In this document: positions 34,519 through 43,838 of the stretch, one piece after another
Position numbering within the stretch: the stretch's first letter is position 1
Layout: every line of letters starts with the position of its first letter
Notes under the pieces: generated by a model
What the model saw: the letters and a program-made list of their open reading frames with translations, nothing else
The model's database searches: none
What the model was told of the DNA's origin: nothing
Made by a program: the position numbers and the translations under genes
Assembly (NCBI GenBank): GCA_017465465.1
Contig: JAFTWE010000002.1
Span: 62,001 to 126,000 of the forward strand
DNA from: Clostridia bacterium
GTDB taxonomy: Bacteria > Bacillota > Clostridia > Oscillospirales > Acutalibacteraceae
DNA: 64,000 nt
Reading direction: 5' to 3'

Positions 34519-35230
34519 TTTTAGTGCCTCCTTTATTTTTTTTGAAAATGCTTTGCTGATACGCTGTTCCGTATTTTGAAAAGGATGTACGGAAAACCTT
34601 ATTTGTTGTAAGCCAATCGGTCATCCACAAAGGAATTCCGCCGGCAGTTTTAATTTCCATAAGCACAAGATTATCGGGGAGAATCGGTGTGCCGTAGATT
34701 TCACTGTTGAAAGAAAAATTTTCGCATCTGAACAGAATGTTTTCATCAAAGGTTATTCTGAAATCATGCCGTTCAACAGAATAATATGCATCGCGCTCAT
34801 AAGAAAGAAAAACAACAGGATGCAAATTGCCGTAATACGAGCAGAAATAATTGATTTCGTCAGCTATCTGTGTTGATACAGGTAAAGGAATATTATTGCT
34901 CAGGCAATTTATTGCCGTCAATTGAGGCAAAGTGAGCCTTCGTTTGTAAACGATATGCTTGAATTTCTTTTTTAACTCTATAAAAACAGGTTCGTCATCA
35001 TTTGCTTTTTTATAGCTTCTTATTCTGAGCTTTTCTTTATAAACAGGTTTTTCGATTGAACGGCGGATAAGTCGGTAATCATCGGTGTCAAAGTATATGT
35101 TACGGATGGTGGTGCGGCCGTACTTGTCGGGGTACATATAACTTTTCATTAAATCAAGCAGATTTTGTTGTTGCTCCTTGGTTAAAAAATATTTAAGCTC
35201 ATATCTTTTAAAAACGGTTTCAAAGCCCAC
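34511..35230 (-). CDS. VTC-domain polyphosphate polymerase
   Basis: A 239-residue VTC-domain protein. The tunnel-fold residues are visible: RYELKYFLTKEQ, IRNIYFDTDD, KLRIRSYK and FIELKKKF. In yeast the VTC4 domain makes polyphosphate from ATP; bacterial copies of this length occur with DUF4956 genes. It is the first gene of a three-gene operon divergent from the two-component system at 35395. Confidence 0.9.
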   Translation of the reverse strand: MGFETVFKRYELKYFLTKEQQQNLLDLMKSYMYPDKYGRTTIRNIYFDTDDYRLIRRSIEKPVYKEKLRIRSYKKANDDEPVFIELKKKFKHIVYKRRLTLPQLTAINCLSNNIPLPVSTQIADEINYFCSYYGNLHPVVFLSYERDAYYSVERHDFRITFDENILFRCENFSFNSEIYGTPILPDNLVLMEIKTAGGIPLWMTDWLTTNKVFRTSFSKYGTAYQQSIFKKNKGGTKNA

Positions 35231-35317
35231 TATTTACACCACCTTTACTTATAATATAAAATTATAAAAACACAACCCTAATTTAACCTTAAAATAAATG
35301 TTAATAAATTTGAAACA

Positions 35318-35346
35318 TTGATGAAAAAGAAAAAATGTGATATATT
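35318..35346 (+). promoter_or_regulatory. Promoter of the two-component system
   Basis: TTGATG (35318-35323), 17-bp spacer, TATATT (35341-35346). It lies between the divergent VTC operon and response-regulator genes. Confidence 0.72.
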
Positions 35347-35394
35347 TAAGTAAGCTTAAAGTGGCTATGCAATAATTCGGGTGAGGTGATTAAA

Positions 35395-36072
35395 ATGAGG
35401 TTGCTTTTAGCGGAGGATGAAAAATCTCTTTCAAAGGCTTTGAGCACAATTTTAGAAAAAAATAATTATTCTGTGGACACTGCTTTTGATGGTGAAGAAG
35501 CGATGGACTATTTGTTAACAGGCAGGTATGACGGCGTAATTCTTGATATTATGATGCCGAAAATTGACGGAATTGAAGTGCTTAAAGCTTTGAGAAAAAA
35601 CGGAAACCCCGTTCCTGTTTTATTCCTTACAGCTAAGGCGGAGATTGACGATAAGGTGCTTGGCCTCGACAGCGGAGCAAATGACTATCTGACAAAGCCC
35701 TTTGATGTTAAAGAGCTTTTGGCGCGTATCAGGGCTATGACCCGCCAACAGACCTCACAGACGGATTCCCGCTTGAAGGTGGGCAATATCACTCTCAATT
35801 GTGCAACCTTTGAGCTTTCTTCTGCTTCGGGCAGGTTTCGCCTTGCCAACAAAGAGTATCAGATGATGGAGCTTTTAATGCGTAATCCGAAAAATCTTGT
35901 TTCAACAGACAGCTTTATGGAAAAAATTTGGGGCTACGACAGTGATGCTGAAATAAGTGTTGTATGGGTTTATATATCATATCTTCGCAAAAAGCTTGCG
36001 GCTCTGAATGCAGATGTTGAAATAAAGGCTTCGAGAAATTCGGGATATTTTTTGGAGGTTTCAGATGATTAA
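35395..36072 (+). CDS. OmpR-family response regulator
   Basis: A 225-residue response regulator. The receiver domain has the phosphoacceptor Asp in GVILDIMMPKIDG (about D51), acidic residues in AEDE, and Lys in LTKPFD. The C-terminal winged helix (LRKKLAAL, SGYFL) is OmpR/PhoB type. The ATG at 35395 follows GAGGTGAT and is preferred to a GTG nine bases before. The kinase gene overlaps its end by eight bases. It probably controls the divergent VTC/DUF4956 operon or its own gene. Confidence 0.9.
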   Translation: MRLLLAEDEKSLSKALSTILEKNNYSVDTAFDGEEAMDYLLTGRYDGVILDIMMPKIDGIEVLKALRKNGNPVPVLFLTAKAEIDDKVLGLDSGANDYLTKPFDVKELLARIRAMTRQQTSQTDSRLKVGNITLNCATFELSSASGRFRLANKEYQMMELLMRNPKNLVSTDSFMEKIWGYDSDAEISVVWVYISYLRKKLAALNADVEIKASRNSGYFLEVSDD

Positions 36073-37291
36073 AAAGCTTCGCATAAAATTTGTCTGTGCG
36101 GCAATGCTTTCGTCTTTTATTGTTCTGTTTGGAATTATAGGGATTATAAATACGCTGAATTTTGTGGAAGTGGTTAATCAGGCTGATGTTACGATTTCAC
36201 TTTTGCAAGAGAATGACGGTAATTTTCCGAAAAAAGAAGAAATGATGTCAAAGCCGGACCGCGGACCTTTAAGTGAACCGCTTATGAAAGAGCTGCCTTA
36301 TGAGTCAAGATTTTTCACCGTAACAGTAAAAGACGGTGAAGCGGTTTCGGTTGAAACGGGCAGAATTGCAGCAATTGACGAAAAAACTGCTGAAGATTTT
36401 GCCAAAAAAGTTATAGATGATGGCCGTGAAAAGGGCTTTTTGAAAACATACAGATATCATTTGGATGAAACTGCTGACGGAACAAGGGTTATTTTTTTAG
36501 ACTGCACAAGAAATTTGTCAACATTCTTTTCTTTCTTGACTGCAAGCATCGGAATTTCTTCAATAGGCTTGTTGTTGATTCTGCTTATCCTGATTTTTGT
36601 TTCGGGTAGGGTAGTGCGCCCCGTATCAGAAAGCTTTGAAAAGCAAAAGCAATTTATCACAGACGCAGGTCACGAAATAAAAACACCGGTTACTATTATT
36701 GATGCCGATGCTGAAGTTATAAAAATGGAAATCGGAGAAAATGAATGGCTCAATGATATTCAGTTGCAATCAAAACGGTTAGCTTCGCTCACTAACGATT
36801 TGATTTATCTTTCGCGAATGGAAGAATGTGAGTCAAAACCACAGCTTCTGGAATTTCCTTTGTCTGATTTAGTGAGTGAAACAGCTCAATCTTTTCAATC
36901 CTTGGCAAAGCTCGGCCATAAAACATTCAGTTCAGATATTCAGCCGATGATTGAAATGAAAGGTGACGAAAACGCAATCCGCAGATTAGTGTGTGTTTTG
37001 CTTGACAATGCAGTTAAATATTCTGATGAAAACGGAGAAATAAGCTTAAAGCTTGAACGTAACGGAAAAAATATCCGTCTGCAGATTGAGAATACAACGA
37101 ACAAACCGCTGCCTGAAAACCTGATGAAGATGTTTGACAGATTTTATCGCGGAGACAAATCGCGAAACTCAAAAACAGGCGGTTACGGATTAGGTCTTGC
37201 AATAGCTAAAGTGACGGTTGAAGCTCACAAAGGAAAAATCAACCTGACAAAGCCGTCAGAAAACCGTTTGTGCGTTAAGGTGATTTTTTGA
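36065..37291 (+). CDS. Sensor histidine kinase
   Basis: A 408-residue membrane sensor kinase: two helices (about 9-31 and 160-183) enclose an extracellular sensor loop of about 125 residues. The HisKA box reads TDAGHEIKTPV with the phosphorylated His. The ATP-binding domain has N-box LLDNAVKYS, G1-type FDRFYRGDKS and G2 GGYGLGLAIAK. All main boxes are present. It is the partner of the regulator before it. Confidence 0.92.
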   Translation: MIKKLRIKFVCAAMLSSFIVLFGIIGIINTLNFVEVVNQADVTISLLQENDGNFPKKEEMMSKPDRGPLSEPLMKELPYESRFFTVTVKDGEAVSVETGRIAAIDEKTAEDFAKKVIDDGREKGFLKTYRYHLDETADGTRVIFLDCTRNLSTFFSFLTASIGISSIGLLLILLILIFVSGRVVRPVSESFEKQKQFITDAGHEIKTPVTIIDADAEVIKMEIGENEWLNDIQLQSKRLASLTNDLIYLSRMEECESKPQLLEFPLSDLVSETAQSFQSLAKLGHKTFSSDIQPMIEMKGDENAIRRLVCVLLDNAVKYSDENGEISLKLERNGKNIRLQIENTTNKPLPENLMKMFDRFYRGDKSRNSKTGGYGLGLAIAKVTVEAHKGKINLTKPSENRLCVKVIF

Positions 37292-37298
37292 AAATCTA

Positions 37299-37327
37299 TT
37301 GACCTTTTATGTTGTTTGTTGCATAAT
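37299..37327 (+). promoter_or_regulatory. Promoter of the unknown membrane protein
   Basis: TTGACC (37299-37304), 17-bp spacer, CATAAT (37322-37327). The leader before the ATG is about 20 bases. Confidence 0.68.
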
Positions 37328-37352
37328 GAGAAAAAAGATTTGAGGTGGTTTT

Positions 37353-38705
37353 ATGGTAAAAGCTAATCAGAAAAACACAGCTTTTAATGTGTTTGCTGTG
37401 TTAGTCGGCGCTTTGCTTATGGGACTTTTGTGGCGAGTGAGAGGCACTACCGGCTGGGGCTCTTCCTGGGGTCTTTTGAATGCAGGCTTTGTTTTTACTA
37501 TGTTCCTTATTCTTGTTAAAGGCAGCCGTCAGAAGATGAATTCAGGCTGGCTTGGTCTCACAGCTCTTTCTTTTATGCTCACCGTTCCTGCCTGGGGTAC
37601 TTTACTCGGTCAGATAACAGGAGTGCTCGATGACGCAGAGCTTATTGAAACTCAAAAATTTGTTTCAATTCCCTCGGCAGTTTTTCAGATGCTTTGTCTG
37701 GGCTTTGGTGTTGCTGTTATTTTCGGTATTATGCTCGGCAGAGCATACAGCTCAAAGCAATGGAAAATACTTGATTTTATAATTGTAATTGCAATTTTTT
37801 ATGCGGTGGATTTAATTTCTAAAGCTACCGTTTCTCATTGGATTTTAAATGCAATTCAGCCTCAGGCGGCAGAGCTTTTTGAAGAGGGGCTTGCTCTTGC
37901 GGGCAAAGAGGGCACCGCTTATGAGGCTTATATGAGCCACTTTGCCGATATTTCTTGGGCAAAGAAAATTGCAGGCGGCAGAAACTATTTCTCTGCAGTT
38001 CAGACGATTTCTTCAGCTATAAGGGCAATCGCTGCAATTGTTGCAACAAGATTTATTGTAAAAGATAAAATTGCCGCAAAAACAGGCTTGGTTGTTTCAT
38101 TGGCATTTGCTTTTTCTATCGCCGTTTCAGATTTGTTCTTCTATTTCGGCAACGGCGGATATCACGAGCTTGGTGCATCTATTTTCCCCGAAGCAGTTTA
38201 TCCCTGGTCTTGCTGGGAATATTTCACAGGCTTTATCGCAGGCGGAATTATTACTGCATTTATTCTTTCTCTCAAAAATGAGGAGGATGTTCCCGAAATC
38301 ACCTTTGCAAAAATCCCCGAAAAGGCAACCTCAATCCTCACCTTTATTATGGGCTATGTGTTCCTGATTGGTGTGAATATAGTCCGCCCCATTCTTGAAA
38401 GATATGATGATTCAAAGTATCTCATTCTCTGCGTAATTCTTGCTGTTGCGGCGGCAGCGGTTATTGTTTTTGTTATTGCCAAAAAGCTTGGCGCTAAAGC
38501 CGAAACAGCTGATATGACAGCTTATTCAAAAATTATGCTGCCGATAATGGTTGTGTTTATGATAGTTACATATATGTTCCTCGCCATTCCCGAAGACAGA
38601 AACTATGCGGAGATAGGCAGTGTTCACAATATTCTCGTTATTGTTTCTGCTGTTGCCGTGCTTTTATGGTGGTTTAAGTACGGACTCAAAGCTAAAAGTA
38701 AATAA
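37353..38705 (+). CDS. Unrecognised polytopic membrane protein
   Basis: A 450-residue protein with about 11-12 hydrophobic helices that I do not recognise. It begins with a basic segment, then VFAVLVGALLMGLLWRVRG; the WRVRG and WGSSWG strings early on look like conserved functional spots. A hydrophilic loop of about 40 residues with EGLALAGKEGTAYEAYM lies in the middle. It has its own promoter and terminator and no partner gene. A transporter or a membrane enzyme acting on a lipid-linked substrate would both fit. Confidence 0.7.
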   Translation: MVKANQKNTAFNVFAVLVGALLMGLLWRVRGTTGWGSSWGLLNAGFVFTMFLILVKGSRQKMNSGWLGLTALSFMLTVPAWGTLLGQITGVLDDAELIETQKFVSIPSAVFQMLCLGFGVAVIFGIMLGRAYSSKQWKILDFIIVIAIFYAVDLISKATVSHWILNAIQPQAAELFEEGLALAGKEGTAYEAYMSHFADISWAKKIAGGRNYFSAVQTISSAIRAIAAIVATRFIVKDKIAAKTGLVVSLAFAFSIAVSDLFFYFGNGGYHELGASIFPEAVYPWSCWEYFTGFIAGGIITAFILSLKNEEDVPEITFAKIPEKATSILTFIMGYVFLIGVNIVRPILERYDDSKYLILCVILAVAAAAVIVFVIAKKLGAKAETADMTAYSKIMLPIMVVFMIVTYMFLAIPEDRNYAEIGSVHNILVIVSAVAVLLWWFKYGLKAKSK

Positions 38706-38712
38706 AAATTCA

Positions 38713-38746
38713 GGGCATCTTCCAAAACGGAAGATGCCCGATTTTA
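38713..38746. terminator. Terminator between the membrane protein and ABC genes
   Basis: GGGCATCTTCC-AAAAC-GGAAGATGCCC, a perfect 11-bp stem then GATTTTA, between two convergent genes. Confidence 0.87.
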
Positions 38747-40540
38747 TGTATCTTCTTTATATTTTTCTGCCTGAAGGTTAAACATATACGCATATTTACC
38801 GTTCTTTGCCATAAGCTCTTCGTGTGTTCCGCTTTCAACGATTTCACCGTTTTCAAGCATATAAATCACATCTGCCATAACAGTAGTGGAAAGTCGGTGA
38901 GAAATAAATATAACCGTCTTATCCTCTGCGGCTCTGCTCATGGCCTCATTGAGTGAATATTCTGAAACAGGGTCAAGGTTTGCGCTTGGCTCGTCAAGAA
39001 TTGCAAATGGGCAGTCTTTATAAAATGCTCGTGCAACGGCAACCTTCTGGGCTTCACCGCCTGAAAGGGAAACACCGCTGTCATCAAATTCTCTTAAAAG
39101 AATTGAATCTGCTCCGTTGGGAAGCTCTTTGTTAAAGCTGCTTTCTTTCAGCGAAGCCATAACCTTTTCTATGTCGGGGTTTTCTTTCATTGCAACATTT
39201 TCACCCAGAGTTGCGCCGAAAAGTGAAAAATCCTGGAAAACTGCGGCATAATTTTCGTGATAGGAGCGGATGTTCCAATCCTTGATGTTCATTCCGTCAA
39301 CGGTAATTTCACCGTTGGTTACATCATAAAGTCGAAGCAACAGGTTGGTAAGAGTGGTTTTACCTGCACCGTTGTAGCCGACAAGAGCAATTTTCTGATA
39401 CGGCTTGATTTCAAGGTTAATGTTCTTAAGCGTCGGCTTATCATTGCCGGGGTAAGTGAAAGAAACATTGTGAAGCTTGATTGTTGCAGGTTTTTTTAAT
39501 TTCTTGGTGATTTCGCCGTCTTTGATTTTTTCTTCTGCGGCCATAAATCTTTTAAACTTTTCAACATAAAGCCCGTTTTCTCTGAAGGTTATTGCAAACC
39601 AGCTTGTCAGAGCAAAAACGCTGTTACTTACTGCACTTACGCCGTTAAAGGTTGCGGCAAAGCTGCCAAGACCGATTTTTTTGGTAACTATGGCCTGATA
39701 ACCCATATAAAGAGTAACGCCGAAGCAGATGAGAATTGTAAGAGGTAAGCTTTCCTGGCAAAAATACAACTGCCATTGTCTTTTGAGGTAGGGTGAAATT
39801 GTAAAAAGGCGGTCAACAATGTTCTTTTTGTATCGTCTTTCAATCATTTCACCGGCAGGGTTAAGGCGCAATTCTTTTGCATAATCCTGCAAATAGAAAA
39901 CTCTTGAAAAATAAAGATTTTTTCTGTCAAGAGGGGTCATAGCCTCTTTTTTGCTTACATTGACCTTTGCAATCAGTCTGCCGATTGGCACCATAATTCC
40001 CACACAAGCGGCAATAAAAATGAAGCACATCGGGTCAATAGTGAGAATAACCGCAGTAATTGAAATTATGGATACCAGCTCTGTTACCAGATTTCGTGTG
40101 CTTGTGAGAATGCTGTCTACTCGGTCGCTCATTGAGTTCATAGCGAGCACAAAGTCGTTATAAAACTCGGGGTTATCGTAAGATTCAAAATCCATTCTTG
40201 ATGCCTTGTCATAAATCAGAGAATAGAGCTTGTAGTGAAGCTTTTCTTTTTGAAGCGGCAAAAGAATTTCATAAAAAAGAGTGTTCAAAAAGTTACCGAT
40301 AACAACCACCGATGCAAAAATAATGCAGGCAACGGCGATTCGGTAAAGGTCGGTCCCCTCGGTTACAACATCGATTATGTATTTGAGCAACACAACATTT
40401 GACAAAATCCAAGGGATTGTTGAAAGCAGGTCAGAAATTATAAGAGAGGGGAGAATCCACGGCGAATGCTTTGAAACAAAGCGAATCATAAACCAGTAGT
40501 TTTTTATGCTGTGGGAGCTTTCTTGCTTTTTATTCTTCAA
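38744..40540 (-). CDS. ABC exporter half-transporter, ATPase/permease (subunit 2)
   Basis: A 598-residue ABC exporter protein with a six-helix membrane domain (about 30-320) and a nucleotide-binding domain with Walker A GYNGAGKTT, signature LSGGEAQKVAVARAF and Walker B FAILDEPS followed by H-loop ISHRLS. It overlaps its upstream partner by 11 bases, and the two should form a heterodimer. Many such pairs export lipids, peptides or drugs. The FAD oxidoreductase in the same operon suggests a lipid or isoprenoid link (inference). Confidence 0.92.
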   Translation of the reverse strand: MKNKKQESSHSIKNYWFMIRFVSKHSPWILPSLIISDLLSTIPWILSNVVLLKYIIDVVTEGTDLYRIAVACIIFASVVVIGNFLNTLFYEILLPLQKEKLHYKLYSLIYDKASRMDFESYDNPEFYNDFVLAMNSMSDRVDSILTSTRNLVTELVSIISITAVILTIDPMCFIFIAACVGIMVPIGRLIAKVNVSKKEAMTPLDRKNLYFSRVFYLQDYAKELRLNPAGEMIERRYKKNIVDRLFTISPYLKRQWQLYFCQESLPLTILICFGVTLYMGYQAIVTKKIGLGSFAATFNGVSAVSNSVFALTSWFAITFRENGLYVEKFKRFMAAEEKIKDGEITKKLKKPATIKLHNVSFTYPGNDKPTLKNINLEIKPYQKIALVGYNGAGKTTLTNLLLRLYDVTNGEITVDGMNIKDWNIRSYHENYAAVFQDFSLFGATLGENVAMKENPDIEKVMASLKESSFNKELPNGADSILLREFDDSGVSLSGGEAQKVAVARAFYKDCPFAILDEPSANLDPVSEYSLNEAMSRAAEDKTVIFISHRLSTTVMADVIYMLENGEIVESGTHEELMAKNGKYAYMFNLQAEKYKEDT

Positions 40541-42353
40541 CGTCAGTGTCCTCCTCTCTGTAGCCTGAAGCCTGGAGGGTAAACATATTGCAATATTCTC
40601 CGCCCAGATTCATCAGCTCTTCGTGAGTGCCTGATTCAATAAGCTGACCTTGTGAAAAAACAAGAATATTATCACTTCTTGTTGCACTTGAAAGTCGGTG
40701 AGAAATATAAACAACAGTTTTGTTCTTGGTGCCTTCCATAAGGTTGTCATACATCTTTGATTCTGCAACAGGGTCAAGGGCTGATGAAGGCTCGTCAAGA
40801 ATAGCAATGTCAAAGCTTTTGGCAAACATTCTTGCAATGGTAACCTTCTGGCTTTCGCCGCCTGAAAGAAGAGCGCCCTCTTCATCAAATTCTCTTGTGA
40901 GAATAGTGTTTTCCTTTTGGGGCAGAGTTTCAATTTTTGAATAAACTCCGCTTTGCTTGAGCGCTTCGGTTGCTCTGGGGATGTTGGTTTCGTCAGTTTC
41001 TTCAATGAGAACATTTTCTGCAACAGTCATTGCAAAAATTCTGTAATCCTGAAAAACGCTTGCAAACCTCTCGCGGTATTTTAACAAATCATATTCCTTG
41101 ATGTTGATTCCGTTGTAAAGAATTTCACCCTCATCCACATCATAAAGGCGCATCATCAGCTTTGAAAGAGTGGTTTTGCCTGCACCGTTATGACCCACAA
41201 CTGCAATGCTTTCACCGCGGTTGATTTTAAATGAAACACCTGAAAGAGAGTTTTTGTCATTACCGCTGTAGTGGAATGATACATTTTTAAACTCAAGGCT
41301 TTCAAAGTCACCGGGAATTTTATCTCCGCCCACAATTTTTGGCTCATAATCGAGAAATTCTCTTAAATTCTGCACCCAAAGGCAATGCTTTTGCTGCATT
41401 GTAAAATAGTAAGCGAGCTGGTTTAACTTGTTTCTGCAGTTGGTGATTGCTGAAATCAAAACTGAAAACGAAGAAATTTCAAGGTTTTGCAACACAATCA
41501 ATCTGTAACAGCCGTAAGCAAAGCCGCCTGCAATGGGAATAACTTCACCGAAGAAGTCACTTGCAACTTCGAGCACAGCAATTTTAAGACCGTATTTTTT
41601 AATCATTTTAATGTTGTTTTTAATAGCTTCTTTAAAACGGCGCTTAACAACATTAAAAATATTTGTGGTTTTAATTTCTTTTGCAAAGTCCTTTAAAAGA
41701 ACAGTTCTTTTAGTGTAGTCCTTCTGCCTTTCAAAGGGAGTCATCATTTTTTCTTTTTCAAATTCAACATTGTTTCTCTTAACCCTGAAAAACAAAACGA
41801 TAACAGGGCAAAGAATAACAAGAAGCAACCATGGGTCAAGGTTATAAAGATAAATTGCGAGGAAAATTATGCTAACCACAGAGCCTAAAGTCCAGGCAGA
41901 GCCTTCAATAATACGCTTGAAGCCCTGCTTTTCAACAACCCATGTTGCGCGGTTGTAGTTATCAAAAAAGTCGGGGTTTTCATAGCATCCCAATTCAACC
42001 TGCTGAGCCTTTTGGAAAATCAGGTTATTTATGTAGCCCTCGCATTTGATTTCAAATTTTTCGCGCACAGGGTGAAAGGCGATGTAAGAAAACAGGTCAA
42101 CTGCAACCTTGCCGAAAACAATCAGACCGATTTTAATTGCAAATTCCTTAAAGCTTCGCCCGCCCTCGATTATGGAAAGAGCGGTTTCAAGAAACATAAC
42201 ATTGAAAACAACTGCATAATATACATTTTCGGCAATGTAAGCAAGATAAATAATAATCATAGCAATGGGCGCACTTTTAAGACCGCACTTTAACATAAAG
42301 CCGGTGTTTTTGATTATGTGTGCTTTTGCTTTAAAATCGACAGCATGTCGCAT
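40530..42353 (-). CDS. ABC exporter half-transporter, ATPase/permease (subunit 1)
   Basis: A 607-residue ABC exporter protein: membrane domain (about 25-310) and ATPase domain with Walker A GHNGAGKTT, signature LLSGGESQKVTIARMF and Walker B IAILDEPSSALDP. The start is 15 bases after the FAD oxidoreductase gene, so it is operonic with it and with its partner. The signatures of both halves look intact, so neither site is obviously degenerate. Substrate unknown. Confidence 0.92.
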   Translation of the reverse strand: MRHAVDFKAKAHIIKNTGFMLKCGLKSAPIAMIIIYLAYIAENVYYAVVFNVMFLETALSIIEGGRSFKEFAIKIGLIVFGKVAVDLFSYIAFHPVREKFEIKCEGYINNLIFQKAQQVELGCYENPDFFDNYNRATWVVEKQGFKRIIEGSAWTLGSVVSIIFLAIYLYNLDPWLLLVILCPVIVLFFRVKRNNVEFEKEKMMTPFERQKDYTKRTVLLKDFAKEIKTTNIFNVVKRRFKEAIKNNIKMIKKYGLKIAVLEVASDFFGEVIPIAGGFAYGCYRLIVLQNLEISSFSVLISAITNCRNKLNQLAYYFTMQQKHCLWVQNLREFLDYEPKIVGGDKIPGDFESLEFKNVSFHYSGNDKNSLSGVSFKINRGESIAVVGHNGAGKTTLSKLMMRLYDVDEGEILYNGINIKEYDLLKYRERFASVFQDYRIFAMTVAENVLIEETDETNIPRATEALKQSGVYSKIETLPQKENTILTREFDEEGALLSGGESQKVTIARMFAKSFDIAILDEPSSALDPVAESKMYDNLMEGTKNKTVVYISHRLSSATRSDNILVFSQGQLIESGTHEELMNLGGEYCNMFTLQASGYREEDTDVEE

Positions 42354-42368
42354 TAGTTTATTCCTTCC

Positions 42369-43694
42369 TTATTGTTTAAATGCATTAGTGTAGGTTTGAG
42401 CCCAAGAGGCTACGCGCTGCGAATCCCACTTCTGAGGGATTGAGGCGCAGGCAGTCACAACCTTTGCCATACTCACGCCGACCTGACCGATTTTTTTGAG
42501 AAGAGACGGCTTTTTGCAAAGATAAACAGCTTTGTTTTTAAGGTCCTGAAAATCAATTTTAAAAAGGTCACTCATCTTACCGAAATCGGCAGACATTGTA
42601 ATGTTGTCGTCTGTGAGAATTCCTGTTTCAAAGCAGTAGTCAACCTCGTCGGGAGTGAGCTTGAATAAAAGATATTTAACACATTCAAGGGGCGCAAGGT
42701 TTGAACCGAGAGCTTTGTAGTATTTCACCTGATAATTCCACAGAGTTTCTGCGCTGAAAGAATCAGTTTCGTCAGCGATAATAGTGTCAGCAAGAATTCT
42801 TGACGCTTTAAGAGCATTTGCAATGCCTGAGCCGATAAGGGGAACGGGCATAAATGCGCTGTCGCCGATTGCGGCGTAGCCGTCTGCCACCATAACTGCA
42901 AGGGTGTGGCGAACAGGAATTTCAACAAACTGACCTCCGCGGATTTTCTCCTTGCCGAGGCGGGGATTTTTCTTTCTTAATTCTTCGGCAAATTCTTCAA
43001 CATCATCCATTGTAAAATCTTCAAATCTGCCCATAAGAAGGTCGGTGTGCTCATCTTCAGAAGCAACCCAGCTGATTCCCATAATTCCGCCTGCATAAAG
43101 CATAACCTTGAATTTGGCATCTACCTCACAATCACTTGCTTTATTAAAGAAAGCTCTGTAGATTGTGATTTTTTCTTTTCTGCCAACTTCCTTTTCAATA
43201 CCGAGGCTGTCAGGGAGATTAAGACGAACAGGGGAGTTCATACCGCAGGAGTCGATAATCAAATCACCGAAGAAATCACCCTCTGAGGTGTGAATACCAA
43301 CAACGCGGTTGCCGAGCATAATCGGCCCTTTAACTTCGCATTCATATTTTATTTTAACTCCGCTGTTAACAGCGTTTTCGATAAAGTGAGCGTAAATATC
43401 TCTGCGCTCCATTTTAATTTCACGCTTGTCAACGGGAACGTGCTGATGAAGTGACTTCCTTTCACTCGGCGGGAAGAAGGTCATATCTTCTTTATATTCA
43501 AATTTATCTTTAGGAGGCATACCCATACCTGCAATACCTAAGGCAGACGGGTCAAAAATATCGGTCCAATCGTAGCCAAGGGTGCCCTCTTTTTTCTGTT
43601 CATACACAGTAACATCATAGCCCTGCTGAGCAAGGAGAGCTGCAACGGCAATTCCGCCGTGGCCAAGACCTGCAACAATTATTTTTTTGCTCAT
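42369..43694 (-). CDS. FAD-dependent oxidoreductase, geranylgeranyl reductase-like
   Basis: A 441-residue FAD protein of the UbiH/geranylgeranyl-reductase type. The ATG at 43694 follows AGGAGG and opens the Rossmann motif (AGLGHGGIAVAALL, a variant of GxGxxG). The second FAD site is AAIGDSAFMPVPLIGSG. The C-terminal part is hydrophobic in places. Such enzymes reduce double bonds of isoprenoid lipids or hydroxylate aromatic rings. It is the first gene of an operon with an ABC exporter pair, and so may modify an exported lipid or small molecule. Confidence 0.82.
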   Translation of the reverse strand: MSKKIIVAGLGHGGIAVAALLAQQGYDVTVYEQKKEGTLGYDWTDIFDPSALGIAGMGMPPKDKFEYKEDMTFFPPSERKSLHQHVPVDKREIKMERRDIYAHFIENAVNSGVKIKYECEVKGPIMLGNRVVGIHTSEGDFFGDLIIDSCGMNSPVRLNLPDSLGIEKEVGRKEKITIYRAFFNKASDCEVDAKFKVMLYAGGIMGISWVASEDEHTDLLMGRFEDFTMDDVEEFAEELRKKNPRLGKEKIRGGQFVEIPVRHTLAVMVADGYAAIGDSAFMPVPLIGSGIANALKASRILADTIIADETDSFSAETLWNYQVKYYKALGSNLAPLECVKYLLFKLTPDEVDYCFETGILTDDNITMSADFGKMSDLFKIDFQDLKNKAVYLCKKPSLLKKIGQVGVSMAKVVTACASIPQKWDSQRVASWAQTYTNAFKQ

Positions 43695-43726
43695 ATAATT
43701 CCCTCCTGAAAATAAATTCCCAAGGA

Positions 43727-43756
43727 AGTATAACACAGAATAATTATCCAATTCAA
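43727..43756 (-). promoter_or_regulatory. Promoter of the FAD/ABC operon
   Basis: Minus strand TTGAAT (43751-43756), 18-bp spacer, TATACT (43727-43732). It sits back to back with the promoter of the GH38 gene. Confidence 0.7.
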
Positions 43757-43759
43757 GAC

Positions 43760-43788
43760 TTGTATGAAGAAATAATGTATGATATAAT
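43760..43788 (+). promoter_or_regulatory. Promoter of the GH38 mannosidase gene
   Basis: TTGTAT (43760-43765), 17-bp spacer, TATAAT (43783-43788). Transcription would start near 43795, right at the leader hairpin. Confidence 0.7.
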
Positions 43789-43798
43789 TATTTTAGCA

Positions 43799-43825
43799 AG
43801 TCGAAGCGTGTGCTTCGGCTTTTTT
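43799..43825 (+). terminator. Leader terminator-like hairpin before the GH38 gene
   Basis: AGTCGAAGC-GTGT-GCTTCGGCT followed by TTTTT, only about 13 bases before the start codon at 43839 and within ten bases of the predicted transcription start. It could stop transcription early or hold back the ribosome site (AGGAG). Confidence 0.65.
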
Positions 43826-43838
43826 AGGAGTTGATTAT

